Positions 48,422 to 61,260 of a stretch of DNA of 64,000 nt are shown piece by piece. Positions within the stretch are counted from its first letter, which is position 1. Each line of letters begins with the position of its first letter. The stretch comes from Verpa conica (taxonomy: Eukaryota; Ascomycota; Pezizomycetes; Pezizales; Morchellaceae): NCBI GenBank assembly GCA_033030425.1, contig JAUFSD010000009.1, positions 496,001-560,000 of the forward strand, given 5' to 3'. The translations under genes and the position numbers were made by a program. The notes under the pieces were generated by a model. The model worked only from the letters and a program-made list of their open reading frames with translations. It did not search any database and was not told where the DNA came from.

Positions 48422-50324
48422 TGTTCTTAGAAACGAATTTGATTCTCTGCAAGTAATATTAACACCTTGCTGGGTTTGAGGGCAAACTTAATGTTTGTGG
48501 AAGCAAACAATAAAAGAAGGGGGTCTTACACTTTAGTAATAGATTTTGTTTTCTCTCACATAGGTTTTAAGTAAGTGCCTCAAAAAATACAGCACCTACA
48601 GAGTTTGTGGGAGGTGGAGGGAGGTGAAGAGATACGGCGTTGAGAAGATGGGAGGAATTGTAGTCGTAGCTGTCTTTTCGTGTGGGTCCTAGACATAACG
48701 TTGTCCTGCTACACCCTCCTCTACTTACATCAATTGTTTTTTTTTCATTTTGGGCTAGGTCTATGACGCAGACATCGCTTCCTATCGCCCCTACTCGCCG
48801 TCACTATTATCTTCTAGATCATATTCTATCACTCGAAAACTAGGATCGAGTCTACGAGAGTATACTACAAAATTTACCTGGGAATGCTGTCCCAAATCCT
48901 TATGCAAGTTTTTGATAGTAAATCTAAAACAGAAAGCATTTGCTTATAAGCTGTGGCTTTGTAGGCTCTACGTATACTAAATACTCCGCTCAAGAGGGCC
49001 CCAGGCTAGACTCCCTTTATCTCTGCGCGCATGATACCGCAAGGGGAATACCTCTAACATAATGTTTAAACCTTGAAGCGAATTCTCTAAATAGTCCTTG
49101 GCAAAGGTTTCTAGGTTTCCTGTTTCTGTCCTCAGACTATCAAGTGGGGAAGTGATACAAGAGAGCCTTGGTGCTATAAATTTAGAGAGGCTATTTGAGC
49201 TCGAAATCAAGTCATTCTTATAAGACTCCTTGGTACTATTATTATAATGAGACATCATGCACTATCACTCGATAAAACGGTTGAGTGCCACTTCGCCCCT
49301 CTAATCGATGGATAAAAGCCCCGGGCAATCGAGGAAAGCAGTTCTTCCTAGGTGAGTACAGCCCTTATCGCCTACGTAACTCTACCATAAATCTTTACCT
49401 TCTTTATCATCTACAACGACTCAGCAAAGTATTCTTTTTAGCGATAGGAGATACTAGAGAACATCACGATAGTAGCACGTTAGGTATTATTGGCGTTTAT
49501 CCCCCACAACTACCCACGAGCACCTTATAATGACACAGGCAACGCGATAGCAGAGATTCAATCTACCACATTATACAATTTCTCAATGGCTAAAACCACT
49601 GCAATGCTGTAGCGCCTATAGCTACTGTGACAGTAAAGATTTGTACCACAGGTAAGGTTACATGTCGTCGGCCATATGTTCCCCGCGCTAATAAAGCAGC
49701 GCAAGTACCACAAACCGGTCAATTAGAAGAGCTACTCAAAAAATCTCCGGGTTAAGCGAGTAGGTTATTCTAGCATTGCCCATGAAGATTTTTTGTAATG
49801 CGTTTCAGATAGCAGGGATATGAAAAGACTATGGTAGTAATGCTATAGATCTGAGACGACATTGGAGAAAGCAGTCCTGCTGATTCCGGGTTTATTGCCT
49901 TGTAAGCTGTGAGTGATCATACTGACATGCGCTATGAAGAGTAAGAAAGAAGTCAGAGTTTCAGGCTGGGATATCTGTTTTGTCTGTCTCAAGTTTTCAG
50001 TATCTAATTAATCCCTTGTCAGCACTTACAGGCTACAGCTCAATCGAGTCGAGATGCACCTACCTACTTTATATTATCAGCCGGGTAATGGGGGGCATCC
50101 CTGGAATGAGCACCCCGGCCTAACTGCGGCGCAAGTTCTCTAGCCAGCCACTCCAACAACCAATCAATCAAATCATTTTTGCTCTTCTCCTGCTGCTGCG
50201 CGGTGGGTTTCTTCGCGACGATCGTTTTGAACCCATTCAATCGCTCCCTTACTATTCACACCGTTACTGGCAAATCACTTCCTTTCTCTGGAGTGGTGCA
50301 GGCGCTGTACCCTAATTCACTCCT
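48422..50324. other. 1.9 kb spacer, short minus-strand frame
   Basis: Between paralogue A and the RhoGAP gene. An ATG-initiated minus-strand frame at 48977-49258 (93 codons, MMSHYNNSTKESY...) has no recognised domain. The middle part (49.3-50.0 kb) looks like decayed sequence with no long frame. The right end is the promoter of the RhoGAP gene. Confidence 0.4.
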
Positions 50325-52607
50325 ATGACCTCAGATTACCACCAAGAGAGTATTCAGTCTGTCAACAACTTTCCCACAGCTATGGCATCACAACCCCCAG
50401 CTCAACCCCCAGCTCAAAACGGCCATGCATACCAACAGCCGTCTAGTCCACCCCTGGGAGAGCAAGATAAAGCAAGACTGATAGAGGAGATTCTGCACTC
50501 AGATGTTCGTTTTTTCCTCTCCCTTTCATGCTAACCCCGTAGCACTGCGGCTGACTTTGAGTGGTAATTAGGTCGGCGTGCAGTCACTTCTTACACGATT
50601 GAAGCAGAGTATAACAGCCTGTAGAGTAGGACTTCTTTGCAATAATTCCCAAGAAATAATCTAATACACCGTTCAACAAATAGGAATTCTCGGCGTTTAT
50701 TAAACGCCGTGCTTCCCTCGAGGAAGAACATGCTCAAGGCCTTCGTAAGCTCTGTAACCTCACCCACACCAACATTCGCCGCCCCGAGTGCCGCCAAGGT
50801 ACCTATGCCCGCTCATTCGACGAAACCACCCGCATTCATGACCGGATTGCAGAAAACGGTCTACAGTTTAGCCTTGCCCTAAACCAGATGTATGAAGATC
50901 TTATGGAGCTAGGCAATAACATGGACCGAGGCAGAAAGCACTGGAAACAGACAGGGCTAAGCTTTGAGAAGAAGGTTCATGATGCTGAGATGCTTGTTGA
51001 GAAGGCGAAGATCAAGTATGATACTGCAGCAGAGGAATACGACCGTGTTAAATCTGGAGACCGACGCGCGGGGAGGCCAGCATTCAGCATAAGGGGCCCC
51101 AAAAAAGGACCGCAGCATGAAGAGGATCTACATCGGAAAGTCCAAATTGCAGATGGGGACTATGCTACTAAGGTTCAGCAAGCAAATGCAGCGCGGGTTG
51201 AGTTAGTAAATTTGCTCCGTCCGCAGGCTGTAAAGAGTCTACGAGAGATGGCCTCGGAGTGTGATAGTGGGTTGACGGTCCAGTTACAGAGATTTGGTGG
51301 GCATCCTTGCGGCGATCGGGTCATTACTACGCTAATATATCACAGCCCAATTGAATGAGAAATATCTACTTAGCAATGGACTGAGTGTCAGTCCCATGAA
51401 GTCAGAAAACCCAGATGCCCGCAGCATGCGCGACGTGATATCTCTCATCAACAATGAAACGGACTTTGAGAATTATGTCCTTGAGCTCTCCGCGAAGGTC
51501 CCACTCAGTGCCCGGAACCAGGAAGTTAAATATGAGCGACACCCAGTACGCATCCATCACAAAACCTTCATCTCTTCTTAACTAACCTCTCTAGTCTCTA
51601 ACCCCTGCTCAACAACAGCCCCTCCCCCCCACCTCATCAAGCTCGAATCTCATAGCTGCAAGCCAGCCTATGCTTCAGCCTATGCACCAACCTATGCATC
51701 ACCAACCGCCTCACCAACAAACTCACCAACCGCCTCACCAACAAACTCACCAGCCGGTTAACCAACAGGTCCACCAGCCAATCCACAACCATACTCCTGA
51801 CCGCGACCAGAAACCACAGCTCCCTCAGCCCCAAGGCTTTGGTGCAGTCGTTCAAGCGCCACCCATGTTCCCGCCGCCCACTGCAAACCAGCAAGCTCCA
51901 CCAGCACAGTACGCCGGTTCTCAATTCACTGGCGTCGATTACCCCAAGACCCGCCCTGTGTTTGGACAGTCCCTGGATGCTCTGTTAGCAAGAGATGAGA
52001 CTGTTGTACCTGTCCTCGTGTACCAGTGTATTCAAGCCGTTGACCTCTACGGCCTTGATGTAGAAGGAATCTACCGTCTTAGTGGTGAGAAGAAGCACGT
52101 CGAGATCCTTAAGCAGATCTTTGACAACGATCCATCCTCTGTTGATTTCCGCAGGCAGGAGGATTTCTTCTACGATGTCAACTCCGTCGCATCTATCCTC
52201 AAACAATTTTTCCGCGACCTTCCGGATCCTTTACTCACCAATCTACTCTATAAGGAATTCATCGCAGCATCCCGTATCGATGATGATATAACCCGAAGGG
52301 ATAGTCTCCATGAACTTATTAATAGACTACCAGACCCGAATTATGCAACGCTCAGGGCAGTGATGCTACACCTAAATCGCGTTCAGGCGAATAACAATGT
52401 CAATCTGATGAATAGTAGAAATTTGGCAATTTGCTTTGGACCAACATTGATGGGAAGTAATTTAAGTCCTAATATCGCGGATGCTGGCTGGCAGGTCAGG
52501 GTCGCGGAAACAATTTTACAGAATTGCTTTAGTATCTTTGTGAGTATCTCCTTGGGCTTATGTTGAGTGAATGGTGAGTGCTGACAGTAGTTTAGGATGA
52601 TGACTGA
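50325..52607 (+). CDS. RGD1: F-BAR / RhoGAP protein (RGD1 type)
   Basis: GTPase-activating protein for Rho3/Rho4-type GTPases at sites of polarised growth. Six exons, 50325-50504, 50572-50625, 50684-51296, 51346-51545, 51595-52539 and 52596-52607, total 2004 nt (667 aa), nearly the length of yeast Rgd1. The F-BAR domain starts after LIEEILHSD with VGVQSLLTRLKQS and EFSAFIKRRASLEEEHAQ and spans roughly residues 55-300. A Gln/His/Pro-rich linker follows, with a short repeat (HQQTHQPPHQQTHQP). The RhoGAP domain has VYQCIQAVDLYGLDVEGIYR (arginine finger), LKQFFRDLPDPLLTNLLY and NLAICFGPTLM. The last exon codes only Asp-Asp-Asp-stop. Confidence 0.92.
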
Positions 52608-53254
52608 GGAATTATAGAGATAGAGTGATCACGTACGATGAGATTCACTTCATAGGAGAGTAGGGCGACCATGTTTAGCCGATTCTTGATGGGTTTCAGA
52701 GTCGGCTAAATGTGGGATTCCTGGTATAAAGTTGTTTATGTTTGCCCGATTTACCTGACTTGTTAGAGCAAATACCCATACCTCCGATTCGTTTCGTTGT
52801 TTGTATTTTCTTGTTGTGTTCTTAATTCTCTTTATTTTATTAATTACTTGCCATGGCAATAATGGAATACTCCTAATTCTCTGTTGCTATTTACATATTT
52901 GAAGACAAAATAGCGTTGGTAGTCGGGCCTATTTTCCTTTCCTTTACTAGCGTGTCATTGCTACTCACTCGTTTTTTTCTTCTTTCCTTGGCTAACTCTG
53001 TGCGTGTGCTTGTGGATCTAATCGGATCCGACTGTGAACTACATATGTAAGACGTAAATCTAAACCTAGGGTGATAAAAAAAAATAAAAAAAATAAAAAA
53101 AATCGCTGAAGACACCCTATATTACACTTACATAAATAAATAAAAAGCTTATCCCAACGTCGTTCGCCGGATCTCATCTCGCTTACGTCGCATGCTTTAA
53201 ATTCGTGCATTCTGACTCCTTACATACAAACCCTGTTACTAAACGCATATCACC
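52608..53254. other. Spacer and JmjC gene promoter
   Basis: About 650 bp. An A-rich tract (AAAAAAAATAAAAAAAATAAAA) lies near 53078-53100, about 160 bp upstream of the JmjC start. Such poly-dA:dT tracts often exclude nucleosomes in fungal promoters. Confidence 0.45.
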
Positions 53255-54465
53255 ATGCCCCCCAACGTCGGAAGTGCACTCATGGAACTCCTAACGTCAT
53301 ACCATGAGCTAAATTCATCATGGGTCGAAAGCATCGATGGTGCTCCTACACCGCTACAGTTCGCACGATATGTAGCCAGGAACAACCCGGTTGTATTTAG
53401 GGGTGCAGCGGGGGACTGGGGGGCCTTGAAAATGTGGGATGTGGGGTACTTAAAGAAGAAAATGGAAGGGGAAAATATTAATGTTGCTATAACACCACTT
53501 GGGTGAGTCTCTCTCTCTCTTTTGGATAGCGGGTATCCGGACTGACTAGGTAGGTAGGAATGCTGACTCGGTGGTATTTAACTCCGAGGATGGAAAGGAC
53601 TATTTTGTAAAGCCGTATCCGTCCCAAGAGTCTTTCGGTGATTTTATAGAGTACCTACGGGTACCAGCAGAGGAGGGTGCAGCTGTCAAATATGCTCAAT
53701 CCCGTGAGCACTATACTACCATTACCTGATTTCGAATTCGGACTCTAAACAACCTTGCAGAAGACGATAATCTCCATGGAGAGTTCCTGCGCCTCCTTCC
53801 TGATATCCCCGCTGATATCTCTTTCGCAACTGCCTTCTTCGAACGCTCCCCGGATGCTGCAAACGTCTGGATTGGTAATGATCGTTCTGTGTCTGCACTG
53901 CATAAAGATAACTATGAGAACCTATATTGTCAGATTTCTGGGAGGAAGAAATTCGTGCTTGTTTCACCGCTTGAGGTTGCCTGTGTCGAGGAGCGGACTT
54001 TGCCAGAGGCGACGTATAACCCTGATGGAAAGGGTGGTTGGAAGGTTGTGATTGATGAACCAAGGAGTAGTATTCAAGGGTGGCCGACCGTTGACCCTGA
54101 TAGTCCATTAGAGAGGACTGGGGTATTTTGGAAATATTCAAGACCGCTTAGGGTAACATTAGAGCCAGGGGATATGTTGTATTTGCCGGCTATGTGGTAT
54201 CATAAGGTTTCACAGGAGTGCGGGGAGGAAGGAATCTGCTGTGCAGTTAATTATTGGTACGTATGGTGACTTCTCTAGAATTACTAGATGTTAATAGAAT
54301 TTGGATAGGTATGATATGGACTTTTCTGGGCCGTTTTATTCGGCGATTGGATTTGTACGGAATATGGTCCCCGTAATGCAATACGAGATCAATGAACTTG
54401 AAAATTGGGAGAATAGTGAGTCCAAGGAGAATGATCACGGGGGTAGTAATTGTGGGGAGCGATGA
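53255..54465 (+). CDS. JmjC-domain hydroxylase, JMJD7-like
   Basis: 2-oxoglutarate/Fe(II) oxygenase. Four exons, 53255-53502, 53558-53703, 53761-54256 and 54309-54465, total 1047 nt (348 aa). The N-terminal FARYVARNNPVVFRGAAGDW is typical of JMJD7. Iron ligands are seen in ALHKDNYENLYCQISGRKKF (His-X-Asp, about residue 179) and MWYHKVSQ (distal His, about residue 278). ANVWIGNDRSVSALHKDNYE matches the group. The human member hydroxylates lysine on DRG GTPases; the same role here is an inference. The third intron uses a GTACGT donor that splits Trp in NYWYD. Confidence 0.87.
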
Positions 54466-55857
54466 TAGTCAATATTACGAGGGTATAAGGAAATTTAGAT
54501 CAATCATTAGTATGATATTTGGAAATGATTAGGTGCATGATTTCTTACTCACTATAGAGTCCGACTTTAGATAGTTGGTCCGCTCTGTTTCTTATCTCCT
54601 TCCGGTTTAGCTTGTGCTTGCCAGATATAGGATAAGGGTGCGTCCCATTCTGTATCAAAATAACTGTTACCTGGGATAAGGTCCGTCATGATACACAGGT
54701 TTTCGCTGGGCTCCGGTGATCGTATCAGCCAAGGTTTGTAGCCCGAAGCTACCGGCATGATAAACAATGAGCCGGCAAGCCGATTCACACCGTCTTTGCA
54801 CTTAATTGTGCCACGGGCTCTTGCCCCTATCAAAGGATAGCTCCTTGGTCTTTGACACTAAGCTCAGCCTATTGTTAACCTTACCACCGGCTTGAATCAG
54901 TCAAATCTGAAGATAATCTAATACAAAATGCTCAACAACCAGTTCTTCAGCTGCAGCCATAGCAGTGGGCCTTCTTCCTGTGTCTTTCCCTCTTCCAGTT
55001 TGCCTCAGTAAATCTATCTGCTTCTTGCCACGCGACGTGCGATTGATCCCCGGCCCTGCATCCAGCAGTCGCAGCAGCGACAGACCCCAGCACGTACATC
55101 CCTCATTTTAGCCGAGCCTCTCTGGGCCAACAGGTACTAGTAAAGCCCGCATCATTCACAGACCATCTTCTCTATCGGGCACTTCCTTACAGTATACCTT
55201 CTCGGCCGGTCCATTCGCCCAGGCTCACCCATCCCCATCTTCCAGCCACACGGCTCCCCCAGCACCTCGCACTTCACGCTCCTCTGTGATCCCATCCCAT
55301 CCCGTCTCATCCCATCTGGGTTTATCCAACCTAGGCACCTATTCCCCGTGTCCACAGAACCTGCTCTGTTGCCCTGTGTTGCTGGCTGCTGCGGTGTCTC
55401 TGTGTCTTGCTTGAATCTGCTGTAGCCTGTAGGTACAGTACTGACACTGTTGTCCCTTTCTATCTTGCCCGTTCCTCCCTTCCCCACGCCTTCTCTGTTC
55501 CCTTCCATTCTGCTACTCGTATTCCTTCATCCATCCCGTGTTCGGCATCAGAAATCCTTACCCCAAGCTCCTTCTGCTATTTTCCCACTGTAACGCCACC
55601 GCTGCCCCTCAACGTTCCTTCTATAACCAGAGGTCAGCGCTTAAATTTTCTAAAAGCTCCCCCTCGCTTCTTAACCATCCCGGAAGGACTACTCGGCCCA
55701 AACCCTCTTCTCCCCTCCCCCTCCGACAACCGAAATAAAACACCACAAATTTACCCAAATCTTCCCGGCATCACAAAGCAAACATTCGAATTCTTCAGCT
55801 TACCGTTTAAATACCAGAACCCTTAGAAATCCATAAAGAGAAGCTTATAGTTTTAAA
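54466..55857. other. Spacer and Rac promoter
   Basis: 1.4 kb. The right half is strongly C/T-rich (about 55.1-55.75 kb), as expected for a fungal promoter and 5' leader. A minus-strand open stretch at 54567-54833 lacks an ATG start but encodes a plausible folded peptide (FDTEWDAPLSYIWQ); it may be a gene fragment. No family recognised. Confidence 0.45.
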
Positions 55858-56857
55858 ATGGCCGCTGCAACAAAGTCGCTAAAGGTTAGATCTTCCGTTC
55901 ATCACCTGCTATGTAATAGCAGGTGATTCTGTTATTTCTTCCTCTCTTGAAGATAGTTGAGGTCGCTAACCTAGTAATTATATATATAGTGTGTTGTAAC
56001 TGGTGATGGTGCTGTCGGAAAGGTACATTCACCCCCCCCCCCCCTTGACGACCTGCGTCACTCACATCAATTGCTACTACATTTTATCTAACCTGCACAA
56101 CAGACATGCTTGCTTATCAGTTATACGACAAATGCATTCCCAGGCGAATATATTCCTACAGTGTAAGTTGAGGCATTTACCGTGGTCGTGGGTACGGGCA
56201 CCAATTAACGTTTGACCTTGTCCTAATCTAGCTTCGATAATTACTCTGCCAATGTGATGGTTGATGGAAAGCCGATTAGTCTGGGACTTTGGGATACAGC
56301 TGGTCAGGAGGATTACGATCGTCTTCGACCTCTATCATATCCTCAAACAGATGTATTCCTTGTTTGTTTCTCGATTGTCAGCCCGCCATCATTCGACAAC
56401 GTTTTGTCAAAGGTTAGTTATTCGTCGGAGAACAAGGAAATATGCACATGATATGCGCGGATGTGATAAGTAAATCTAACATTGGTCACATTTTTAGTGG
56501 TTCCCCGAGATTTCCCATCATGCGCCAAATATCCCTATAATCCTCGTCGGAACCAAGCTCGATCTTCGCGATGATGTCAAGACTACTCAAGGTCTTCGTG
56601 AGAAGCGAATGGCACCAATCTCTTATCCACAGGGCATGCAGAGAGCCAAGGAAATTAATGCTGTTCGATATCTCGAGTGTTCAGCACTCACCCAAAAAGG
56701 TTTGAAGAACGTATTTGACGAGGCTATCAGGTGGGTCTAAAATCCGTCGCAAACCATTTTAAAGTTCATTATAAGCTAATAATATACCCTACCTCCCAGA
56801 GCTGTTCTGATGCCTGCACCTAAGAATGTTAAGAAGAAGGGTTGTACTATACTATAA
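55858..56857 (+). CDS. RAC1: Rac-type small GTPase
   Basis: Rho-family GTPase that drives polarised growth and actin organisation. Six exons, 55858-55884, 55990-56022, 56104-56162, 56232-56412, 56498-56730 and 56800-56857, total 591 nt (196 aa). P-loop GDGAVGKT, switch I YIPTVFDNYSA, switch [19 protein letters not shown], guanine motifs VGTKLDL and CSAL. The C-terminus is KKKGCTIL: a basic patch plus a CAAX box ending in Leu, predicting geranylgeranylation. [20 protein letters not shown] fits Rac rather than Cdc42. Intron 2 carries a run of 13-14 C's shortly after the donor. Confidence 0.94.
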
Positions 56858-57289
56858 GCGTATACCGATTATGGGGATGGTAAGAGATAGTAGGACTAAA
56901 GTTGATGTATGAGAGTTATGAGTGGGTTGGACTGAGTTTGCTTATGGGTTAGCGATTTACAGTTCTTTTTTCATCGGTATATGTCCAGGTTAAGGCTATA
57001 ATTTCCCATGGGCAAAGGTGTTTTACGTTCCACAGTTATTTGTTATTTTTTAGTTTTTTTTACACGACATTCCCTTGCCGCTATACGTCGTATTTTGTTC
57101 GCCATCAAGTTTGTCTTGTATTTCTCTTTCATTTATACATTATATTTTTTCTTTTTGCGCGATGTTTTTATGACAATCCCAGCAGCGTAGTTGCGGGTTC
57201 CGCCCTAATACTAGCCTAAATGTGACACGATTACTCGCAGAGGACCTTTGTTGAGATCTATATCGTACCGCATAATTGTAGTCCAGCTT
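56858..57289. other. 3' regions of the convergent genes Rac and NOP6
   Basis: About 430 bp, T-rich, with no accepted coding or RNA feature. Confidence 0.55.
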
Positions 57290-58222
57290 TTACCTAACCT
57301 GAAGTCTTCTACTCGGATGTATTCCTGATTCCACCCTTCCTTCAGCCTGTGACTGCTTCGCCCTCTTCTCCATCTTGAGTTTTTCCTCTTCCTCGATCTT
57401 TCGCTTTCGCTGCTCATCTAGTTTCTGGTTCTTGGTTTCAAGTTTAGTCTTCCGGGCTTGACTCTTCCCACCTCCACCTCCAGCACTATATTAAATCAAT
57501 GTTAACCCGATTTCTTGAAACAGCTAAATCTAAGGGACCATTACGTTAATTCGACATTAATCTTACGCTCGCCAGTTCCATCATTAAACATTGTGTGGTG
57601 AAATTTGAGGAGGCAACTCTGCATACGGTCATAGCCTTCGAATTCTAGAAATGCGAAGCCTTTAGACTTTCGGGGGTCATCCCGGTGGGTTATTAGGCGG
57701 ACTGAAGTAGGCTGAACGGCGGCGAAGTGTTTTTCTAGGGCGGATTTTGTGGCTGTGAATGGGAGATTTCCTATTTGTGAATGAGTTAGCTTTTATAGAG
57801 AGCTTCTTTTCTTCTATCCCTCCTAAGGACAAATATAACATACCTATAAATACGATAAACCTCGCTTCCTTCTTAGTAGGCTCTACTATCTCTTCGCTAG
57901 CTTCCGCTTCCTCTTGGTTTTCCTCTTGCGCTTTCGACTTTATCCTTTTGTTCTTAGGCAATCTTGTTTTTTTCTCCCCTCCGGTGGCCTGGGGAGCTGT
58001 ATCATTTGCTTTTCGCTTCTTTGAGGGCTTCTCTTGCGGCTCGGACCTTTCTACTGGTTTAGGTTTCTGTTGTCGCTGGTGTTCCTTTGCGGCCTTTACA
58101 TCTTCGTCTTCAGACTCTGCGCCTGCAGAAGCCTCGGAGATTTTTCGTTTCTTGAGGCGGGCTTGTTTACGGGGACGTTGCTTTTTAGCTGGTGCTGTTG
58201 AACTTGTGGATTGAGGCGCCAT
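57290..58222 (-). CDS. NOP6: Nucleolar RRM protein NOP6
   Basis: RNA-binding factor of early small-subunit ribosome assembly. Three exons, 57844-58222, 57545-57770 and 57290-57485, total 801 nt (266 aa). The N-terminal 120 residues are Lys/Glu-rich with nuclear-localisation-like stretches (KKQRPRKQARLKKRK). A single RRM follows: RFIVFIGNLPFTATKSALEK (RNP2 region), RLITHRDDPRKSKGFAFLEF (RNP1). After the RRM come KINVELTAGGGGGKSQARK and a charged coiled coil ending IHPSRRLQVR. The Gly-rich segment after the RRM is a Nop6 hallmark. Confidence 0.88.
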
Positions 58223-61200
58223 TGTGCGTAAATAGAGGTGGGGTGGTTTCTAAAGTTTCCGCGATACAGAAACTTTTTTTACCTGGGTGTTGTGCCAAGC
58301 TTTCTGTGGGAGGAGGAAACAGGCGAAGATGCCAAGATATGAGGCTCTGCTGGTGGGTGAAATATCTGGAACATGGCTGGGAAACGTTAAAACGTTGGGA
58401 GTTGGGGGGGGGGGGGCGGAGGATTTGTTTCCAGGGGTTAAAAAATACGGCGGTTGCCGGATGATTCTCTTCTCGTGGATAGACTGGTAGGACCAGACAT
58501 GGGGACTCCCAGAGGAGGCTATACATGAGTTTCCCATGTAATTGTTGTTTATACGACAATGGGCTATGATTGGCCCTGGTGTTGTGTCGCAAGGCTCGGT
58601 GTTGTAGATCTCCAGGCACATTCTTTTAAGGATGCAGGATTAAACGCCCGGGCAAACTCTTCGAGTTGGCGTTTAGTATTACTCAGATCAAAGTGCTTGA
58701 AGGCAGGCATAGCCACATAGGTTATGGCTTAGGTTATGGCTTGAAGTATCATATGTTAGGATGATATCTGCGGCGCCTGCCCCCTTGAACGAGTGACTAG
58801 GAATATACCACTGGACATTCTTCAACGGACCGAATACAGCTGGTTTTCACACACCCCTACGAATACATTTAGGAGGAAGCTTGTCACTTGAAAGAAGCAC
58901 ACTAATATCCCCTTAAATAGTGAGAGAGAAAATTCACTTGAAATATTAAATAAGTAGATTTCTTTCATTGATGCTAAAGAACCTGAAGTCCAAGCCGACA
59001 TCGAAGTACAGCAGTAATAAGGGACAAGCTCAAAACAAAGCTGTGAGCATTGAGCTAAAAAGGAAGTCCGATACCTTCTCCGGGTCGGTTGTTAATCGGG
59101 TGGATAAAAAGAGAAGCTTGTTTTGAGTACTACTTCTATTTTCGGGGCTTGGTTCACCTATATTAATTTTTGCTCACGGAGATCACCGTGCCTAATTCAA
59201 CACTGGTACTAGAATAAGGGGACAAAATTACTAGTACGTTTCACTCCATAATGAAACAGAAAAGGGTTATCAGCTTCAAAGTATCGGCAAAGTGTTTGAG
59301 GATTCTAATAACTCCATAAGAGATAATACAGTTCCATGTCGTAGTCTCAACAACTATACATAGAATTTTGATATCTAAAATAGACGGCAGATTGTCTATT
59401 GGGAACTCGTTGGTGTGGCTAACAGAGATATTAGGCTTGTTAGGGGTGTGAAAGCTATTAAGAATAGTAACGAGAATTATTATGAGTAGGGAGTGGAGAA
59501 TTGAGAATAGAGGTGACAATGAAGCCCAAAGATTAGGAAGAAGAATCTTCGCCCTCAAGCCTCCAGAATAAGAGTGATTTAACATATATGATATAGTACA
59601 ATGTTTTCTCGCGGGGATAACGCTGTTCAGTATATATATATTATTTATAAGCCTTTCTCAGCACTTGAGATACGTTCTAATGCTGGATTCTTCGCGATAA
59701 GGAAAATATGGCCTTTCGTACAGTGAGTATTATAGACTCTAAAAACGGCCGCAAGAAGTGGCACCTCGAATTACAGGTACTTTAGTAATTCAATATTGCC
59801 CCCGATTATTACTCCCAAACACTCAAGAAAATATCCGTATCAAAGGTACATTTCCTATAAAAATATGCAGTAACACCCCTTGATAAGTAGTAGAAAGACT
59901 CAAAATACACAGCTCTTATATAAGAAACCTGAGCTAGAGGCTTCTGAGGGAAATACACCCTTCTACAGGCACCGGTACGACCTTCGATAGACCGTTTTTT
60001 TGGACCTGTCGAATCATGAGCTTTAGTTTCTTAGATCCATACGAAGAATTACAGGGGTTTGGAGAACTCAGAGTTGAAATTTCGCTACCAATGAAGACAA
60101 TGATATTTGCGACACCTTTTACAGAGATTTTGTGATGGCTGGGGAATGCGGTGCCGATTCAGCTCACTAAAGTCTCGAGGAGAACATTGAGAGATTTAGT
60201 TATTGAAGGCAAGCTAAAGGGAGTACCCTTTGATTAATTAGTCTAGTCCAGGAAGTCTCGGGATTGAATCAAAACTATTCTCTGGGCTCCCCACTCTTAT
60301 ATGAAGCCAGTTCACCAGTAGATCTCAAGACCCCCACTACTCAGACTACATATTATGATACAATTAGTAAATATAGTTCCCGGGTATCTCTAACAAAAAA
60401 AAATCCTACCACTACAGCTCGAAAGCTACTGTAGTAAATTGTGTGAATAATCAACCACGAAGTAAAATACCACACCGCCCCCCCACATACAACCACAACC
60501 ACAACCAGCAAAAAGAGATGAGTTCAGTACCCAGGATTCCCACATGGTCACCCACTGCAGTACTAACTAGGCGATACGATGGTTAGGTACAGCAGAGCGG
60601 ACGGGATGCTCCGTTTTCATCGTTCTATGACCGAACACGTAATTCACATGTCCATAGCCCTCTATATTCAATTACACACCATAACAATTGATAGATATAG
60701 TGTAAGTTCTTGATACTGAGCTTTAACTAACGTCGTTGGAAGAGTCAAGGATTAAATATTAGCACTAAACCCTGGATTTAACAGCTAGTCCGTGTTAGCT
60801 TAGATATATTGATGTATAAACTCTACTGTTTCAGCTTAGATAATTACGCTTAACAACTTACACTAGAGATAGAGACGAGTATGTAAGGGTAAACCCTAGT
60901 TCAAAAGAATCTATAATAATGTGTTGGAGCAGCTTCGACAGTAAAATATAAAGTGTCTAGTATACTAGTTGAATACCACGTACTTAAATGATAAATTCAT
61001 TCATTCATTCAGTTGAATACCACGAGTGACACATCATGATTTACGTTATTGAGATTAAACGAGTTTATAGCAAGTAATGAGTGTGTTTACTAAAATTCCA
61101 CCTAATGGAGTACAGAGCCCCCAAATCTCCATAAGACTACCCCCATGTTCTATATCTCTTCTGTACCCTATTTATCTATAGAAAATTTAGATATGCCCGA

Positions 61201-61260
61201 CACCAGCCGAGTAGCCCAAATAATCCCTGCTATCTTAAGCCACAGTCATCCCTTAACATC
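58223..61260. other. 3 kb AT-rich intergenic region holding a 5S rRNA gene
   Basis: The left end is the NOP6 promoter (a run of 13 G's near 58406). The middle is AT-rich with only short, unsupported frames, for example a 114-codon minus-strand frame at 59241-59585. The 5S gene at 60522-60636 is the only recognised feature. Confidence 0.6.
60522..60636 (-). rRNA. 5S ribosomal RNA (dispersed copy)
   Basis: The minus strand contains the conserved fungal 5S core: GATGAAAACGGAGCATCCCG, TCCGCTCTGCTGTAC, CCTAGTTAGTACTGCAGTGG and GTGACCATGTGGGAATCC. The ends pair as helix I (5' GTTCGGT with 3' ACTGAAC). The span of about 115 nt is slightly short for 5S (usually 118-120), so the ends may extend a base or two, or the copy may be a variant. 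Dispersed single 5S genes are normal in filamentous ascomycetes. Whether it is expressed cannot be told from sequence. Confidence 0.82.

Noticed and set aside
58250..58621. Overlapping minus- and plus-strand frames upstream of NOP6
   Set aside because: Promoter region with a G run; none of the frames has conserved sequence or splice links.
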